Shown: positions 1-5,163, counted from the first letter of the stretch. The stretch is 5,332 bases of DNA from Kiritimatiellota bacterium (GCA_009777165.1 WRML01000180.1:1-5332); one strand, 5' to 3'. The notes: generated by a model not told the origin, from the sequence alone. Numbers and translations are program-made.

Positions 1-11
1 ACAACCCCCCC

Positions 12-76
12 CCTCCGGATACGGAGGCCCCCCCTTTCAAAAGGGGGCTTGCGTAGGGGGGGGGAGCCCCCCCCCC
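12..76. repeat. Cluster of three G/C-run palindromes
   Basis: Three inverted repeats follow one another: CCTCCG (12-17) with CGGAGG (22-27) around GATA; CCCCCTT (30-36) with AAGGGGG (41-47) around TCAA; and a nine-G run (56-64) facing a ten-C run (67-76) across two bases. Together with the nine-C run at 5-13, this makes the window edge extremely rich in homopolymers. Each palindrome could form a hairpin in either strand. None is followed by a T-run, so a factor-independent terminator is not supported. No gene is visible here. The exact run lengths are the part of the sequence most likely to carry assembly or sequencing error. Confidence 0.6.
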
Positions 77-84
77 GCGGATGT

Positions 85-149
85 GCAAGGCTTACAGCCT
101 TGATGTTATCGTATGTCCTGTACGTAGGGCGTTGCCCTACGCTAATATG
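85..149 (+). repeat. 65-bp dispersed hairpin element, copy 1
   Basis: This 65-bp segment recurs at 200-264 with 61 identical positions. It holds two stem-loops: CAAGGCT (86-92) with AGCCTTG (96-102) around TAC, and CGTAGGGC (123-130) with GCCCTACG (134-141) around GTT. The four differences from copy 2 fall in a loop, twice in the linker between hairpins, and in one loop-closing pair, so both stems survive. It is non-coding, because open frames crossing it show no protein-like composition. The strand given is arbitrary. Confidence 0.75.
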
Positions 150-153
150 TGTG

Positions 154-168
154 AGGGCTTTCAGCCCT
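154..168. repeat. GGCTTTCAGCC-type hairpin
   Basis: AGGGCT (154-159) pairs with AGCCCT (163-168) around a TTC loop. This is a variant of the first hairpin of the 65-bp element: where that stem has an A-T pair, this one has G-C on both sides. Further relatives lie at 268-282 (AAGGCT/AGCCTT) and 288-298 (GGCT/AGCC), all with TTC loops. This supports a dispersed hairpin family rather than coding sequence. Confidence 0.6.
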
Positions 169-169
169 T

Positions 170-193
170 GCGGACAGGAATGTCCGCACTCCG
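170..193 (+). repeat. GGAA-tetraloop hairpin element, copy A
   Basis: GCGGACA (170-176) pairs with TGTCCGC (181-187) around GGAA, followed by ACTCCG (188-193). The same 24-base element is inverted at 4793-4816 and direct at 5011-5034. The loop fits the GNRA pattern and the seventh pair is A-T here but T-A in the inverted copy. When read in frame it yields the peptide theme ESPHSV or ECPHSV, which probably explains many spurious small ORFs in such DNA. Confidence 0.7.
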
Positions 194-199
194 TTATGC

Positions 200-264
200 G
201 CAAGGCTTTCAGCCTTGATGTTATCGTGTGACCTGTACGTAGGGCGTTACCCTACGCTAATATG
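200..264 (+). repeat. 65-bp dispersed hairpin element, copy 2
   Basis: This is the second copy of the element at 85-149, starting 115 bp downstream in the same orientation and 61/65 identical. Stems are CAAGGCT (201-207) with AGCCTTG (211-217) around TTC, and CGTAGGG (238-244) with CCCTACG (250-256) around CGTTA. The G-to-A change at 249 opens only the loop-closing pair of copy 1. The two copies are separated by a GGCTTTCAGCC-type hairpin and a GGAA hairpin, so the region reads as a chain of stem-loops. Confidence 0.75.
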
Positions 265-267
265 CAA

Positions 268-298
268 AAGGCTTTCAGCCTTGCTATGGCTTTCAGCC
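268..298. repeat. Two further GGCTTTCAGCC-type hairpins
   Basis: AAGGCT (268-273) pairs with AGCCTT (277-282), and GGCT (288-291) pairs with AGCC (295-298), each around a TTC loop. They continue the stem-loop chain after the second 65-bp element. The last one is shorter and looks like a degraded copy. Confidence 0.5.
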
Positions 299-302
299 CT
301 TT

Positions 303-358
303 GGTAGGGCGGTCTCTCCGAGACCGCCGGGCGGACGGCTCGGAGTGCCGTCCCTACC
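303..358. repeat. Predicted three-way-junction inverted repeat
   Basis: An outer arm (303-308, GGTAGG) can pair with CCTACC (353-358) and encloses two hairpins. The first is GGCGGTCT (308-315) with AGACCGCC (321-328) around CTCCG. The second is GGACGGC (333-339) with GCCGTCC (347-353) around TCGGAGT. The arms share a base at the junction, so exact pairing there is uncertain. No open frame with protein-like composition covers it. It resembles intergenic palindromes I associate with Lentisphaeria and Kiritimatiellae, but that is memory, not a search result. Confidence 0.6.
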
Positions 359-545
359 GTATACGGAAAGTGAAAGAATTTTGCAGGGAGGGACAGGGTG
401 TCTTTTTCTGCTGGAAAAGGGCTTGGGCGGGTTCTGTCAGCCGTGCTGAATGGATTCGCCCGGGGTTCGGTGAGTGTTGGGAAATAGCCCTGTCTGACAT
501 TTCGTTGTCAGGGGGGGGGATTGGGATGAGGTGGAGAGAGAGATT
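359..545 (+). promoter_or_regulatory. Leader of the O-antigen ligase-like gene with G9 tract
   Basis: This non-coding leader has no convincing -35/-10 pair that I can see. Close to the gene, CTGACA (494-499) and TGTCAG (506-511) form a six-pair hairpin running directly into nine consecutive G (511-519). The start at 546 is preceded by GGAG at 533-536 with nine bases between, an acceptable ribosome binding site. The G tract sits about 27 bases before the start codon, close enough for changes in its length to alter promoter spacing or leader folding. That effect is inference. Confidence 0.4.
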
Positions 546-2027
546 ATGAATGGGTTTGCGAAGAATGTGTTGTTGTTTCATCTGATGGGGCTGGTTGTTG
601 CGTTGGCGTGGATACACGGGGGGACGCGTCCGGAATTGTTGTTCCCAGTGGTCCCTTGGCTGACCTTGCCCATACTGGAGTGGCTGCTGGTCTATCCGCA
701 GGTGAAAAAGAATGAGTCGCTGCTGGATGCGCGCAGGCGCGTGTGGCGGGCGTTGGCGCGTGACCCGCTGACGTATGTGGCGGTGCTGTTTGCGGTCACG
801 CTGGTGATCCCGTTGTTCAATGTCGCGGAGGCGCCGCGGTTCGTGGCGGAGTCGGGGGAGTGGGTGGCGTCCGCGCCGCCTGTGGCGTGGCTGCCGTTCT
901 GCACGGACACGAATGCGCACGGGACCCTCCTGCTGTGGTTCTTCCCGGCGATGATTGCCGTGTTCGCGGCGAAGCATGGTCTGCTGAAAAAAGCGAAGCG
1001 GATACTGCTGGAGACGGTGTGCTGGTGCGGGGGGGGGCTGGCGGTGCTGGGCTTCGCCCAGTTGTGGTCGGGGACGGATTCGATTTTCTGGATGACCCCG
1101 ATGGAGTCTTATTTCTTCTCGTCGTTCGGGTACCCGAATCTGGCGGGGGCGTATTTCACGCTGGCGTTCGCGTTGTCGTTCGGCGTCTGGTTCCAGCAGA
1201 TGACGGAGGTGTCGGAGTTGTTCTCGGAAAACTTACAAGCGATGCTCGACCCCCCCTCTAAACTGAAAGTGAACCGGATGTTGGTACCTGTAGTATTGTG
1301 CCTTGCGGCGGCGATTGCGACCCTGTCCCGCGCGGCGATACTCTTGTGCGTGATTCTGGTTGTGGTATTTGTGGTGTACGGCCTGTTGTTCACGTGGAAA
1401 CGGATGCCGGTTGGGTTACGCGTCGTTGTCTTGTCGAGTATTGGTGGGATTTTGTTTTGCGTGACGGCGTTGTTTTTTGCGCTCAAACTGGAAGATCTCA
1501 AACAGGAGATCAGCACGATCAATCTGGAGTCCATCACGGATCGCGTGACGGGGAGGGAATACTATCACACGCGCGTGGCAAGGGCGATCTGGGGGGATTA
1601 CCCGGTGTTCGGCGTGGGGGGGTGGGGGTATCCCTCTTACACGCTGGCGTATGTCACACCGGAGGAAAGGTTGCAACAGGTCGGGGGGGCCAATGTCCAT
1701 AACGATTCATTGCAATTCCTGCTGGAGCAGGGAGTGGTCGGGTACGGACTGATGGTGATGTTTGCCCTTCTGCTGTTCGGGGGGATGGCGTGGCAGGTAC
1801 TTGCGTTTTGCCGCGTGAAGCGGGCCCAGGCGAGAAGCAGGGGGAGGAGGTCCCCCAGCTGGTTTTATCTCACCCCCCCCGTCACGGTGGCGGCCTGGGT
1901 CGGCACGACCGCGACGGTCTGCCACTCGTTCGGGGATTTGCCGTTCCGGTCTCCTGCCGTCCTGGTCGTGTGGCTGCTGGCGTTCGTCTGCGTCACCGGG
2001 TGGGTGCCGGCGGTGAAGAAGTCCTAA
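546..2027 (+). CDS. O-antigen ligase/polymerase-like membrane protein (Wzy_C type)
   Basis: This 493-residue multi-pass inner-membrane protein belongs to the O-antigen ligase/polymerase group, which joins or extends lipid-linked surface glycans on the periplasmic side. Hydrophobic segments lie near 8-24, 31-50, 75-91, 127-143, 157-172, 197-216, 245-282, 291-313, 399-421 and 470-488. Family-like signatures are GYPNLAG (196-202), TLSRAA (259-264), the PVFGVGGWG stretch (353-361) and HNDSLQFLLEQG (385-396), whose His is typical of the large periplasmic loop. DLPFRSP (464-470) also fits. Ligase and polymerase cannot be told apart from sequence alone. I chose ATG546 over an in-frame GTG at 531 because GGAG lies nine bases before it. 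The gene carries many G or C runs of seven or more, including a nine-G run encoding Gly162-164. No glycosyltransferase genes are adjacent in the window. rmuC follows after 19 bp, suggesting one transcript. Confidence 0.8.
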   Translation: MNGFAKNVLLFHLMGLVVALAWIHGGTRPELLFPVVPWLTLPILEWLLVYPQVKKNESLLDARRRVWRALARDPLTYVAVLFAVTLVIPLFNVAEAPRFVAESGEWVASAPPVAWLPFCTDTNAHGTLLLWFFPAMIAVFAAKHGLLKKAKRILLETVCWCGGGLAVLGFAQLWSGTDSIFWMTPMESYFFSSFGYPNLAGAYFTLAFALSFGVWFQQMTEVSELFSENLQAMLDPPSKLKVNRMLVPVVLCLAAAIATLSRAAILLCVILVVVFVVYGLLFTWKRMPVGLRVVVLSSIGGILFCVTALFFALKLEDLKQEISTINLESITDRVTGREYYHTRVARAIWGDYPVFGVGGWGYPSYTLAYVTPEERLQQVGGANVHNDSLQFLLEQGVVGYGLMVMFALLLFGGMAWQVLAFCRVKRAQARSRGRRSPSWFYLTPPVTVAAWVGTTATVCHSFGDLPFRSPAVLVVWLLAFVCVTGWVPAVKKS

Positions 2028-2046
2028 CCCTTCAGCGGATTCCCAG

Positions 2047-3558
2047 ATGCAAGCAGTCAGCTTAGTGATAGGCGTTTTGGCGGGGGCGGTCGTCGCCTAC
2101 GTGATTTTCCATCTGCTCGATAAGGCGAAGAATGTCCCGAAGAAAGACTTTGACGATCTTGCGTCGAAATACAACGCGGGCGTCACCGCCCTGAAGGTCA
2201 GCGAGGAACAGACCAGCACGGCTGCCGTGCGCAATCAGGAACTTGCGCAACAGTTGGCAGATGAACGGGCGGCTGCCGCCGCGCAACGCGACGAGATCGG
2301 CAACCACAGGCAGCACGTCGCGGAGCTTTCGGCGACGAACAAGTCCCTGTCCGAAAGCCTCTCCGCACAGAAAGAGACAGCCCGTCAGCAGGCGAGACAA
2401 ATAGACGAGCTAAACGCGAGACTCACAGCTCTGACGGCACAGGCAAGCGAATTAACCGCCAACAACACGTTCCTGAACGAGAGGCTGGCAACGCAAAAAG
2501 CGGAAATCGAAGGGATGCAGAAGACCGCCCATTTGCAGTTTGAGAAAATCGCCAATCAACTGCTGGAGGAGAAATCCTCAAAGTTCACGGAGACGAACAG
2601 GGCGAACATCGAGACCGTCCTCAATCCCTTGAAGGCGGACATCAGCCAGTTTAAGGCAAAGGTCGAGGAGACCTACGACAAGGAATCCAAGCAACGGTTC
2701 TCGCTGGAGGAAAAGGTCAAAGCCCTGATCGAGCAGACCGATAAAGTCAGCGCCGAGGCGAACAATCTGGCGACGGCGCTAAAGGGGAATCCGCAAAAGC
2801 GGGGGAACTGGGGCGAGGTGATCCTGGAGCGGATACTCGAAGCGTCGGGGTTGACCAAAGACAGGGAATACTTTATCCAGCAGACGACAAAAGACGAGGA
2901 GGGGCATAACGTCAGACCGGATGTCAAGGTGAGCCTGCCCGACGAGCGCGTCATCATCATGGACTCAAAGGTGTCCCTGATCGCCTACGACAGGTACGTC
3001 GCGACCGAAGATGCCGACGAGCAAAAGCGGTTTTTGGAGAGTCATTTGAGTTCGGTGTACACGCACATTGACCAGCTCAGCTCGAAGCGTTACGACGACC
3101 TCGGTACCTCGCTGGATTTCACCATGATGTTTGTCCCCATTGAGCCCGCCTACCTGCTTGCCGTGCAGGGCGACCCTGACTTGTGGGCGTATGCGTACTC
3201 GAAAAGGATTTTGCTGGTCAGCCCGACGACGCTGATCGCCTGCCTCAAGCTGTTCTCGGACTTATGGCGGCGGGAATGGCAGACCAAAAACGCAAAGCAG
3301 ATTGTTGCCGCTGGCGAAGCCCTGTACGAGAAGTTTGTCGGGTTTGCCCAGACCTTCGAGGAGATCGGCAAGAGCCTGAAAACCAGCCAGGACAAGTACG
3401 ACAAGGCGCTCGGGCAACTGAAAGACGGCAGGGGCAATCTGGTGAATCAGGCGATCCGGCTGAGAAACCTAGGGCTGAAATCAGACAAGCGGGTATCCTC
3501 AAACCTACTCCCGTCAAATGCGGACGATGCGGAAATAGAAAATGACGGCGAAGAATAA
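2047..3558 (+). CDS. rmuC: RmuC-family protein (membrane-anchored coiled coil with nuclease-like domain)
   Basis: The product has 503 residues, a normal length for RmuC. In E. coli, RmuC limits recombination between inverted repeats and is thought to be a nuclease; its biochemistry is poorly defined. Residues 4-24 are a transmembrane anchor. Residues about 33-245 are rich in Glu, Gln, Ala and Lys, predicted to be a long coiled coil. The conserved domain follows: GNPQKRGNWGE (247-257), Asp292 in VRPDV, then MDSKVSL (305-311), where Asp306 and Lys308 match a PD-(D/E)xK core. Later family-like blocks are FTMMFVPIEPAYL (358-370) and the LVSPTTL stretch (390-396). All expected core residues are present, so it looks intact. 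ATG2047 is needed to keep the anchor; the ribosome site is weak (GCGGAT at 2035-2040). It probably shares a transcript with the ligase-like gene. No terminator is visible downstream, and a promoter-like repeat starts five bases after the stop. Confidence 0.92.
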   Translation: MQAVSLVIGVLAGAVVAYVIFHLLDKAKNVPKKDFDDLASKYNAGVTALKVSEEQTSTAAVRNQELAQQLADERAAAAAQRDEIGNHRQHVAELSATNKSLSESLSAQKETARQQARQIDELNARLTALTAQASELTANNTFLNERLATQKAEIEGMQKTAHLQFEKIANQLLEEKSSKFTETNRANIETVLNPLKADISQFKAKVEETYDKESKQRFSLEEKVKALIEQTDKVSAEANNLATALKGNPQKRGNWGEVILERILEASGLTKDREYFIQQTTKDEEGHNVRPDVKVSLPDERVIIMDSKVSLIAYDRYVATEDADEQKRFLESHLSSVYTHIDQLSSKRYDDLGTSLDFTMMFVPIEPAYLLAVQGDPDLWAYAYSKRILLVSPTTLIACLKLFSDLWRREWQTKNAKQIVAAGEALYEKFVGFAQTFEEIGKSLKTSQDKYDKALGQLKDGRGNLVNQAIRLRNLGLKSDKRVSSNLLPSNADDAEIENDGEE

Positions 3559-3562
3559 CGGC

Positions 3563-3611
3563 AACGGAAATGCTGGTTTGACACCCCCTATTCAAAATGA
3601 TACTCTTTTCC
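3563..3611 (+). promoter_or_regulatory. 49-bp promoter-bearing repeat, copy 1
   Basis: A perfect -35 TTGACA (3578-3583), a 17-base spacer and TACTCT (3601-3606, a poor -10 match) form a sigma-70-like promoter just after rmuC and pointing to the SatD-like gene. The whole 49-bp block recurs at 5115-5163 with three differences (G3572/T5124, T3589/C5141, C3603/T5155). Identity extends through the spacer and about 15 bases upstream of the -35, beyond what a promoter alone requires. Predicted transcription would begin near 3613, leaving a leader of about 70 bases. Confidence 0.65.
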
Positions 3612-3621
3612 CATTTCAATT

Positions 3622-3659
3622 TTTGCCGTTTATAGTCGTATAAGGCAATATTCGGCAAA
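3622..3659 (+). promoter_or_regulatory. Alternative hairpins in the SatD-like gene leader
   Basis: TTGCC (3623-3627) can pair with GGCAA (3644-3648), continuing through TTATA (3630-3634) with TATAA (3639-3643) around GTCG, a ten-pair stem with a two-base bulge. Alternatively TTTGCCG (3622-3628) pairs with CGGCAAA (3653-3659), enclosing the inner stem. The two pairings compete for the same 5' bases. This could be an RNA switch, or the TTTGCCG inverted repeat could be a protein operator. It lies between the predicted start of transcription and the start codon. Confidence 0.4.
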
Positions 3660-3682
3660 TACAGGCTTATGGGGCTATAATC

Positions 3683-4366
3683 ATGAGACGCAAGTTTGAG
3701 CGATGCGCAGATTTCAACGGCAGAGCCGCCATCTCGGCGGATATTGCCGCATCTACATCTTTGACACAGGAGCAAAGAGTGTTTCTCGACGAGAAGTTGC
3801 GTGAATTGTTGCGTCATCTGCGGACGCTGTTCGGAGTCAGAAATTTTTTTGGTCGGCTTGTCAAAGGTGACTGTCTGGAGTGCGTCTTGGAGGAGTCGCG
3901 CTTTGCGCTTCGTGTGGCTCTGTTGATTCGGACGTTCGTCAAATCGCAGGACATAAAGTCCCCGGACTCCAATTTCAATAACTACGGCGTGCGAGTAGCG
4001 GTGGGCATCGGCACTATCACAACGCTGGACAGGAAGAGGGATTTTATTAGTGGCGACGCAATCGTCCTTTCGGGACGGGCTGTCCAGGAATTAAGCAACC
4101 GCGCCAAAAGTGGATTGGCATTTCGCAGCGCCAATGAGGATTGGAACAACGTCATGGCACCGTTGTTCGCCTTGATTGATACGATGCTGGTCAAAAACAC
4201 GAAAAAGCAATGCGGTATCTTGTGGCATTGCCTGTCAGGGAAAACGGAAAAGGAAATCTGCGCGGTCACCGGACACAGTCAGCCCACGATCAACAGCCAC
4301 ACACGCGCCGCCGGGTGGGCGGCTATCAAAGGCGCGGTGGATTACTTCGAGAGGGAAATGAAATGA
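3683..4366 (+). CDS. SatD-like protein: cyclase-fold domain plus C-terminal helix-turn-helix
   Basis: The product has 227 residues and no signal peptide or membrane segment. Residues 14-145 follow the order of a class III nucleotide-cyclase-like fold: AAISADIAAST with Asp20; a helix; LVKGDCLE (60-67) with Asp63, the second metal-ligand position; RVAVGIGTI (104-112); and SGDAIVLSGRAV (123-134), which aligns with the GdaVNlAaR motif. Arg132 is kept, but the catalytic Asn is replaced by Val128, so true cyclase activity is doubtful. Residues 184-215 form a helix-turn-helix (TEKEICAVTG, then SQPTINSHTRAAGW), suggesting DNA binding. This arrangement matches what I recall of the SatD family, whose biochemical role is unknown. 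No other in-frame start follows the TAA at 3641; GGGG at 3671-3674 is a modest ribosome site. The end overlaps the next start as ATGA. Composition is more A+T-rich than upstream genes. Confidence 0.7.
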   Translation: MRRKFERCADFNGRAAISADIAASTSLTQEQRVFLDEKLRELLRHLRTLFGVRNFFGRLVKGDCLECVLEESRFALRVALLIRTFVKSQDIKSPDSNFNNYGVRVAVGIGTITTLDRKRDFISGDAIVLSGRAVQELSNRAKSGLAFRSANEDWNNVMAPLFALIDTMLVKNTKKQCGILWHCLSGKTEKEICAVTGHSQPTINSHTRAAGWAAIKGAVDYFEREMK

Positions 4367-4719
4367 ATTGGATGCAAACTACATATCTGGGTCTTGCGTT
4401 GTTCCTCTGTACCATTCCGGCGAACATTTTCATACGATGGTTCATGAAAACCGCAAAAATTTTGGCGACTGTAAAAAACAACGACGATTTGTTGCGGGCG
4501 GGACGTGTCATTGGTGCATTGGAACGAATTCTTTTCCTGATTTTCATTGTGAACAACCATTACGATGCGGCGGGGTTCCTCATTGCGGCAAAATCAATTC
4601 TGCGCTACAAGGAAACCGAGACGGCAAAAACCGAATACCTGCTCATCGGTTCGCTCTTAAGTTTTCTGATAGCCGTAATGCTGGGGCTCGGATACACAGC
4701 CTTGGCGAAAACATGCTGA
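4363..4719 (+). CDS. Small membrane protein resembling the C-terminal half of DUF3307 proteins
   Basis: The product has 118 residues with hydrophobic segments near 6-27, 50-75 and 91-113. The block RAGRVIGALERILFLIF (45-61), then AAGFLIAAKSILRYKE (69-84) and EYLLIGSLLSFLIAV (91-105), closely follows the C-terminal part of DUF3307 membrane proteins as I remember it: a Gly-Glu-Arg motif, the AAKS-ilRf motif and the EYxLIGxLLS motif. DUF3307 proteins are usually about twice this length, so this is a short form lacking the N-terminal half. The start is ATG4363 because it overlaps the upstream stop (ATGA) and has GAGGGA at 4351-4356, six bases away. Translational coupling points to a joint role with the SatD-like protein, perhaps as its membrane sensor or effector. 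Function is unknown. The alternative start at 4372 would lose only three residues. Confidence 0.7.
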   Translation: MNWMQTTYLGLALFLCTIPANIFIRWFMKTAKILATVKNNDDLLRAGRVIGALERILFLIFIVNNHYDAAGFLIAAKSILRYKETETAKTEYLLIGSLLSFLIAVMLGLGYTALAKTC

Positions 4720-4792
4720 ACGTACGACACATCACCACGGGCTACGGTAAGTACCGGACTCCCTCCGTCATGTCGGCATCGGTGGCACGGAA

Positions 4793-4816
4793 CGGAGTGC
4801 GGACTTTCCAGTCCGC
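4793..4816 (-). repeat. GGAA-tetraloop hairpin element, copy B (inverted)
   Basis: Read on the minus strand this is GCGGACT, GGAA loop, AGTCCGC, then ACTCCG. The stem covers 4799-4805 with 4810-4816. The seventh pair is T-A, where copy A has A-T, so both bases changed and pairing is kept. Beyond the 24-base core, copies B and C share two more bases (TT) after ACTCCG. It lies 73 bp after the membrane gene. Confidence 0.7.
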
Positions 4817-4897
4817 AAATCGAATCAATCGGCGGACTATAGTAAATTAACGTTCCATATCTCTGTGTAAAACATAAGCCTCCATTTTTTTTACTCA

Positions 4898-4922
4898 CAC
4901 AAAGGCACAAAGGTCACAAAGG
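4898..4922. repeat. CACAAAGG mini-tandem repeat
   Basis: CACAAAGG occurs at 4898-4905, 4906-4913 and 4915-4922, the last after one extra T. It sits between a T-run and an A+T-rich stretch. On the minus strand it reads CCTTTGTG repeats, a motif I associate with intergenic regions of Verrucomicrobiota and Planctomycetota. Its function is unknown. Confidence 0.7.
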
Positions 4923-4988
4923 TTTTTCTTATTCGTTTTATTTGTGCTATTCGATGACCACATGAATCGTCCGTTTTTGTTCCGGCAC

Positions 4989-5006
4989 GCAGATGACGCA
5001 GATGAT
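4989..5006. repeat. GCAGATGA(C/T) direct duplication
   Basis: GCAGATGAC (4989-4997) is followed immediately by GCAGATGAT (4998-5006). This nine-base unit is also a recurrent intergenic theme in related genomes as I recall. It abuts the third GGAA hairpin element by four bases, suggesting that repeat families nest or recruit one another here. Confidence 0.55.
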
Positions 5007-5010
5007 TCAC

Positions 5011-5034
5011 GCGGACAGGAAAGTCCGCACTCCG
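5011..5034 (+). repeat. GGAA-tetraloop hairpin element, copy C
   Basis: GCGGAC (5011-5016) pairs with GTCCGC (5023-5028), followed by ACTCCG (5029-5034). Compared with copies A and B, the seventh pair is an A-A mismatch (5017 and 5022), so the stem has six pairs. It may be an intermediate or a decayed copy. It has the same orientation as copy A. Confidence 0.7.
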
Positions 5035-5114
5035 TTCTCTCGACACGGTTCCCGAAATCCTTTGTGGGTTTCACATATCCCCAGACAAAACCCTCTGTAT
5101 CCTGTGGACTTCGG

Positions 5115-5163
5115 AACGGAAATTCTGGTTTGACACCCCCCATTCAAAATGATATTCTTTTCC
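5115..5163 (+). promoter_or_regulatory. 49-bp promoter-bearing repeat, copy 2
   Basis: TTGACA (5130-5135), a 17-base spacer and TATTCT (5153-5158) form a better sigma-70-like promoter than copy 1, because the -10 keeps TAT..T. It is 46/49 identical to 3563-3611. Transcription would start near 5165, giving a short leader with AGGAGA at 5172-5177 before ATG5185. Position and spacing therefore fit a real promoter for the gene entering the window edge. Confidence 0.7.

Larger units (their letters stand above)
4720..5114. other. Gene-free repeat-rich spacer
   Basis: No open frame here has convincing composition or a ribosome binding site. Apparent small frames on both strands are explained by the GGAA hairpin elements, which read as ESPHSV-like peptides. 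The stretch holds two copies of that element (4793-4816 inverted, 5011-5034 direct), a CACAAAGG mini-tandem (4898-4922) and a GCAGATGA(C/T) duplication (4989-5006). Part of it, about 4838-4965, is A+T-rich. I see no clear terminator for the SatD-like pair: the hairpin at 4799-4816 is not followed by a T-run. Confidence 0.6.

Noticed and set aside
85..264. CRISPR array
   Set aside because: There are only two units, they are 65 bp long with internal hairpins, the intervening DNA contains other repeats, and no cas gene is present.
85..358. Integron attC sites
   Set aside because: Hairpins are present, but I found no GTTRRRY/RYYYAAC core pair with the required spacing, no integrase gene and no cassette-like ORF order.
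391..405. Terminator at the hairpin GACA/TGTC followed by T5
   Set aside because: Only four pairs with a GGG loop, too weak to support, and no upstream gene is visible.
49..549. Two + strand open frames (49-231 and 262-549)
   Set aside because: They run through hairpin repeats and G/C runs, have low-complexity or repeat-derived peptides (ECPHSV theme), and lack ribosome binding sites. The second also overlaps the start of the ligase-like gene.
354..977. 207-codon minus-strand open frame
   Set aside because: It is antisense to the ligase-like gene, and its Arg/Gln/His/Pro-rich product is typical of a GC-rich shadow frame. The + strand frame has clear membrane segments and family motifs.
3683..4719. 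Panoptes/mCpol-type minimal CRISPR polymerase with a 2TM effector
   Set aside because: The GGDD-type motif expected of a Cas10-like polymerase is absent (the site reads KGDCLE), there is a C-terminal HTH, and the membrane protein matches DUF3307-like motifs instead. A distant analogy only.
4793..4816. Intrinsic terminator after the membrane gene
   Set aside because: The stem is good but is followed by AAATCG rather than a T-run, and the element is a dispersed repeat found in unrelated contexts.
4368..4850. 160-codon + strand open frame overlapping the membrane gene
   Set aside because: It is an out-of-frame shadow of the membrane gene running into the repeat region; its product has no consistent hydrophobic pattern and it lacks a suitable start site.
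3563..5163. Conserved minus-strand peptide (IILN-x-GCQT) in both promoter repeats
   Set aside because: Both copies of the 49-bp repeat happen to be open in the same minus-strand frame, but the flanking peptides are unrelated and the + strand promoter geometry explains the conservation better.
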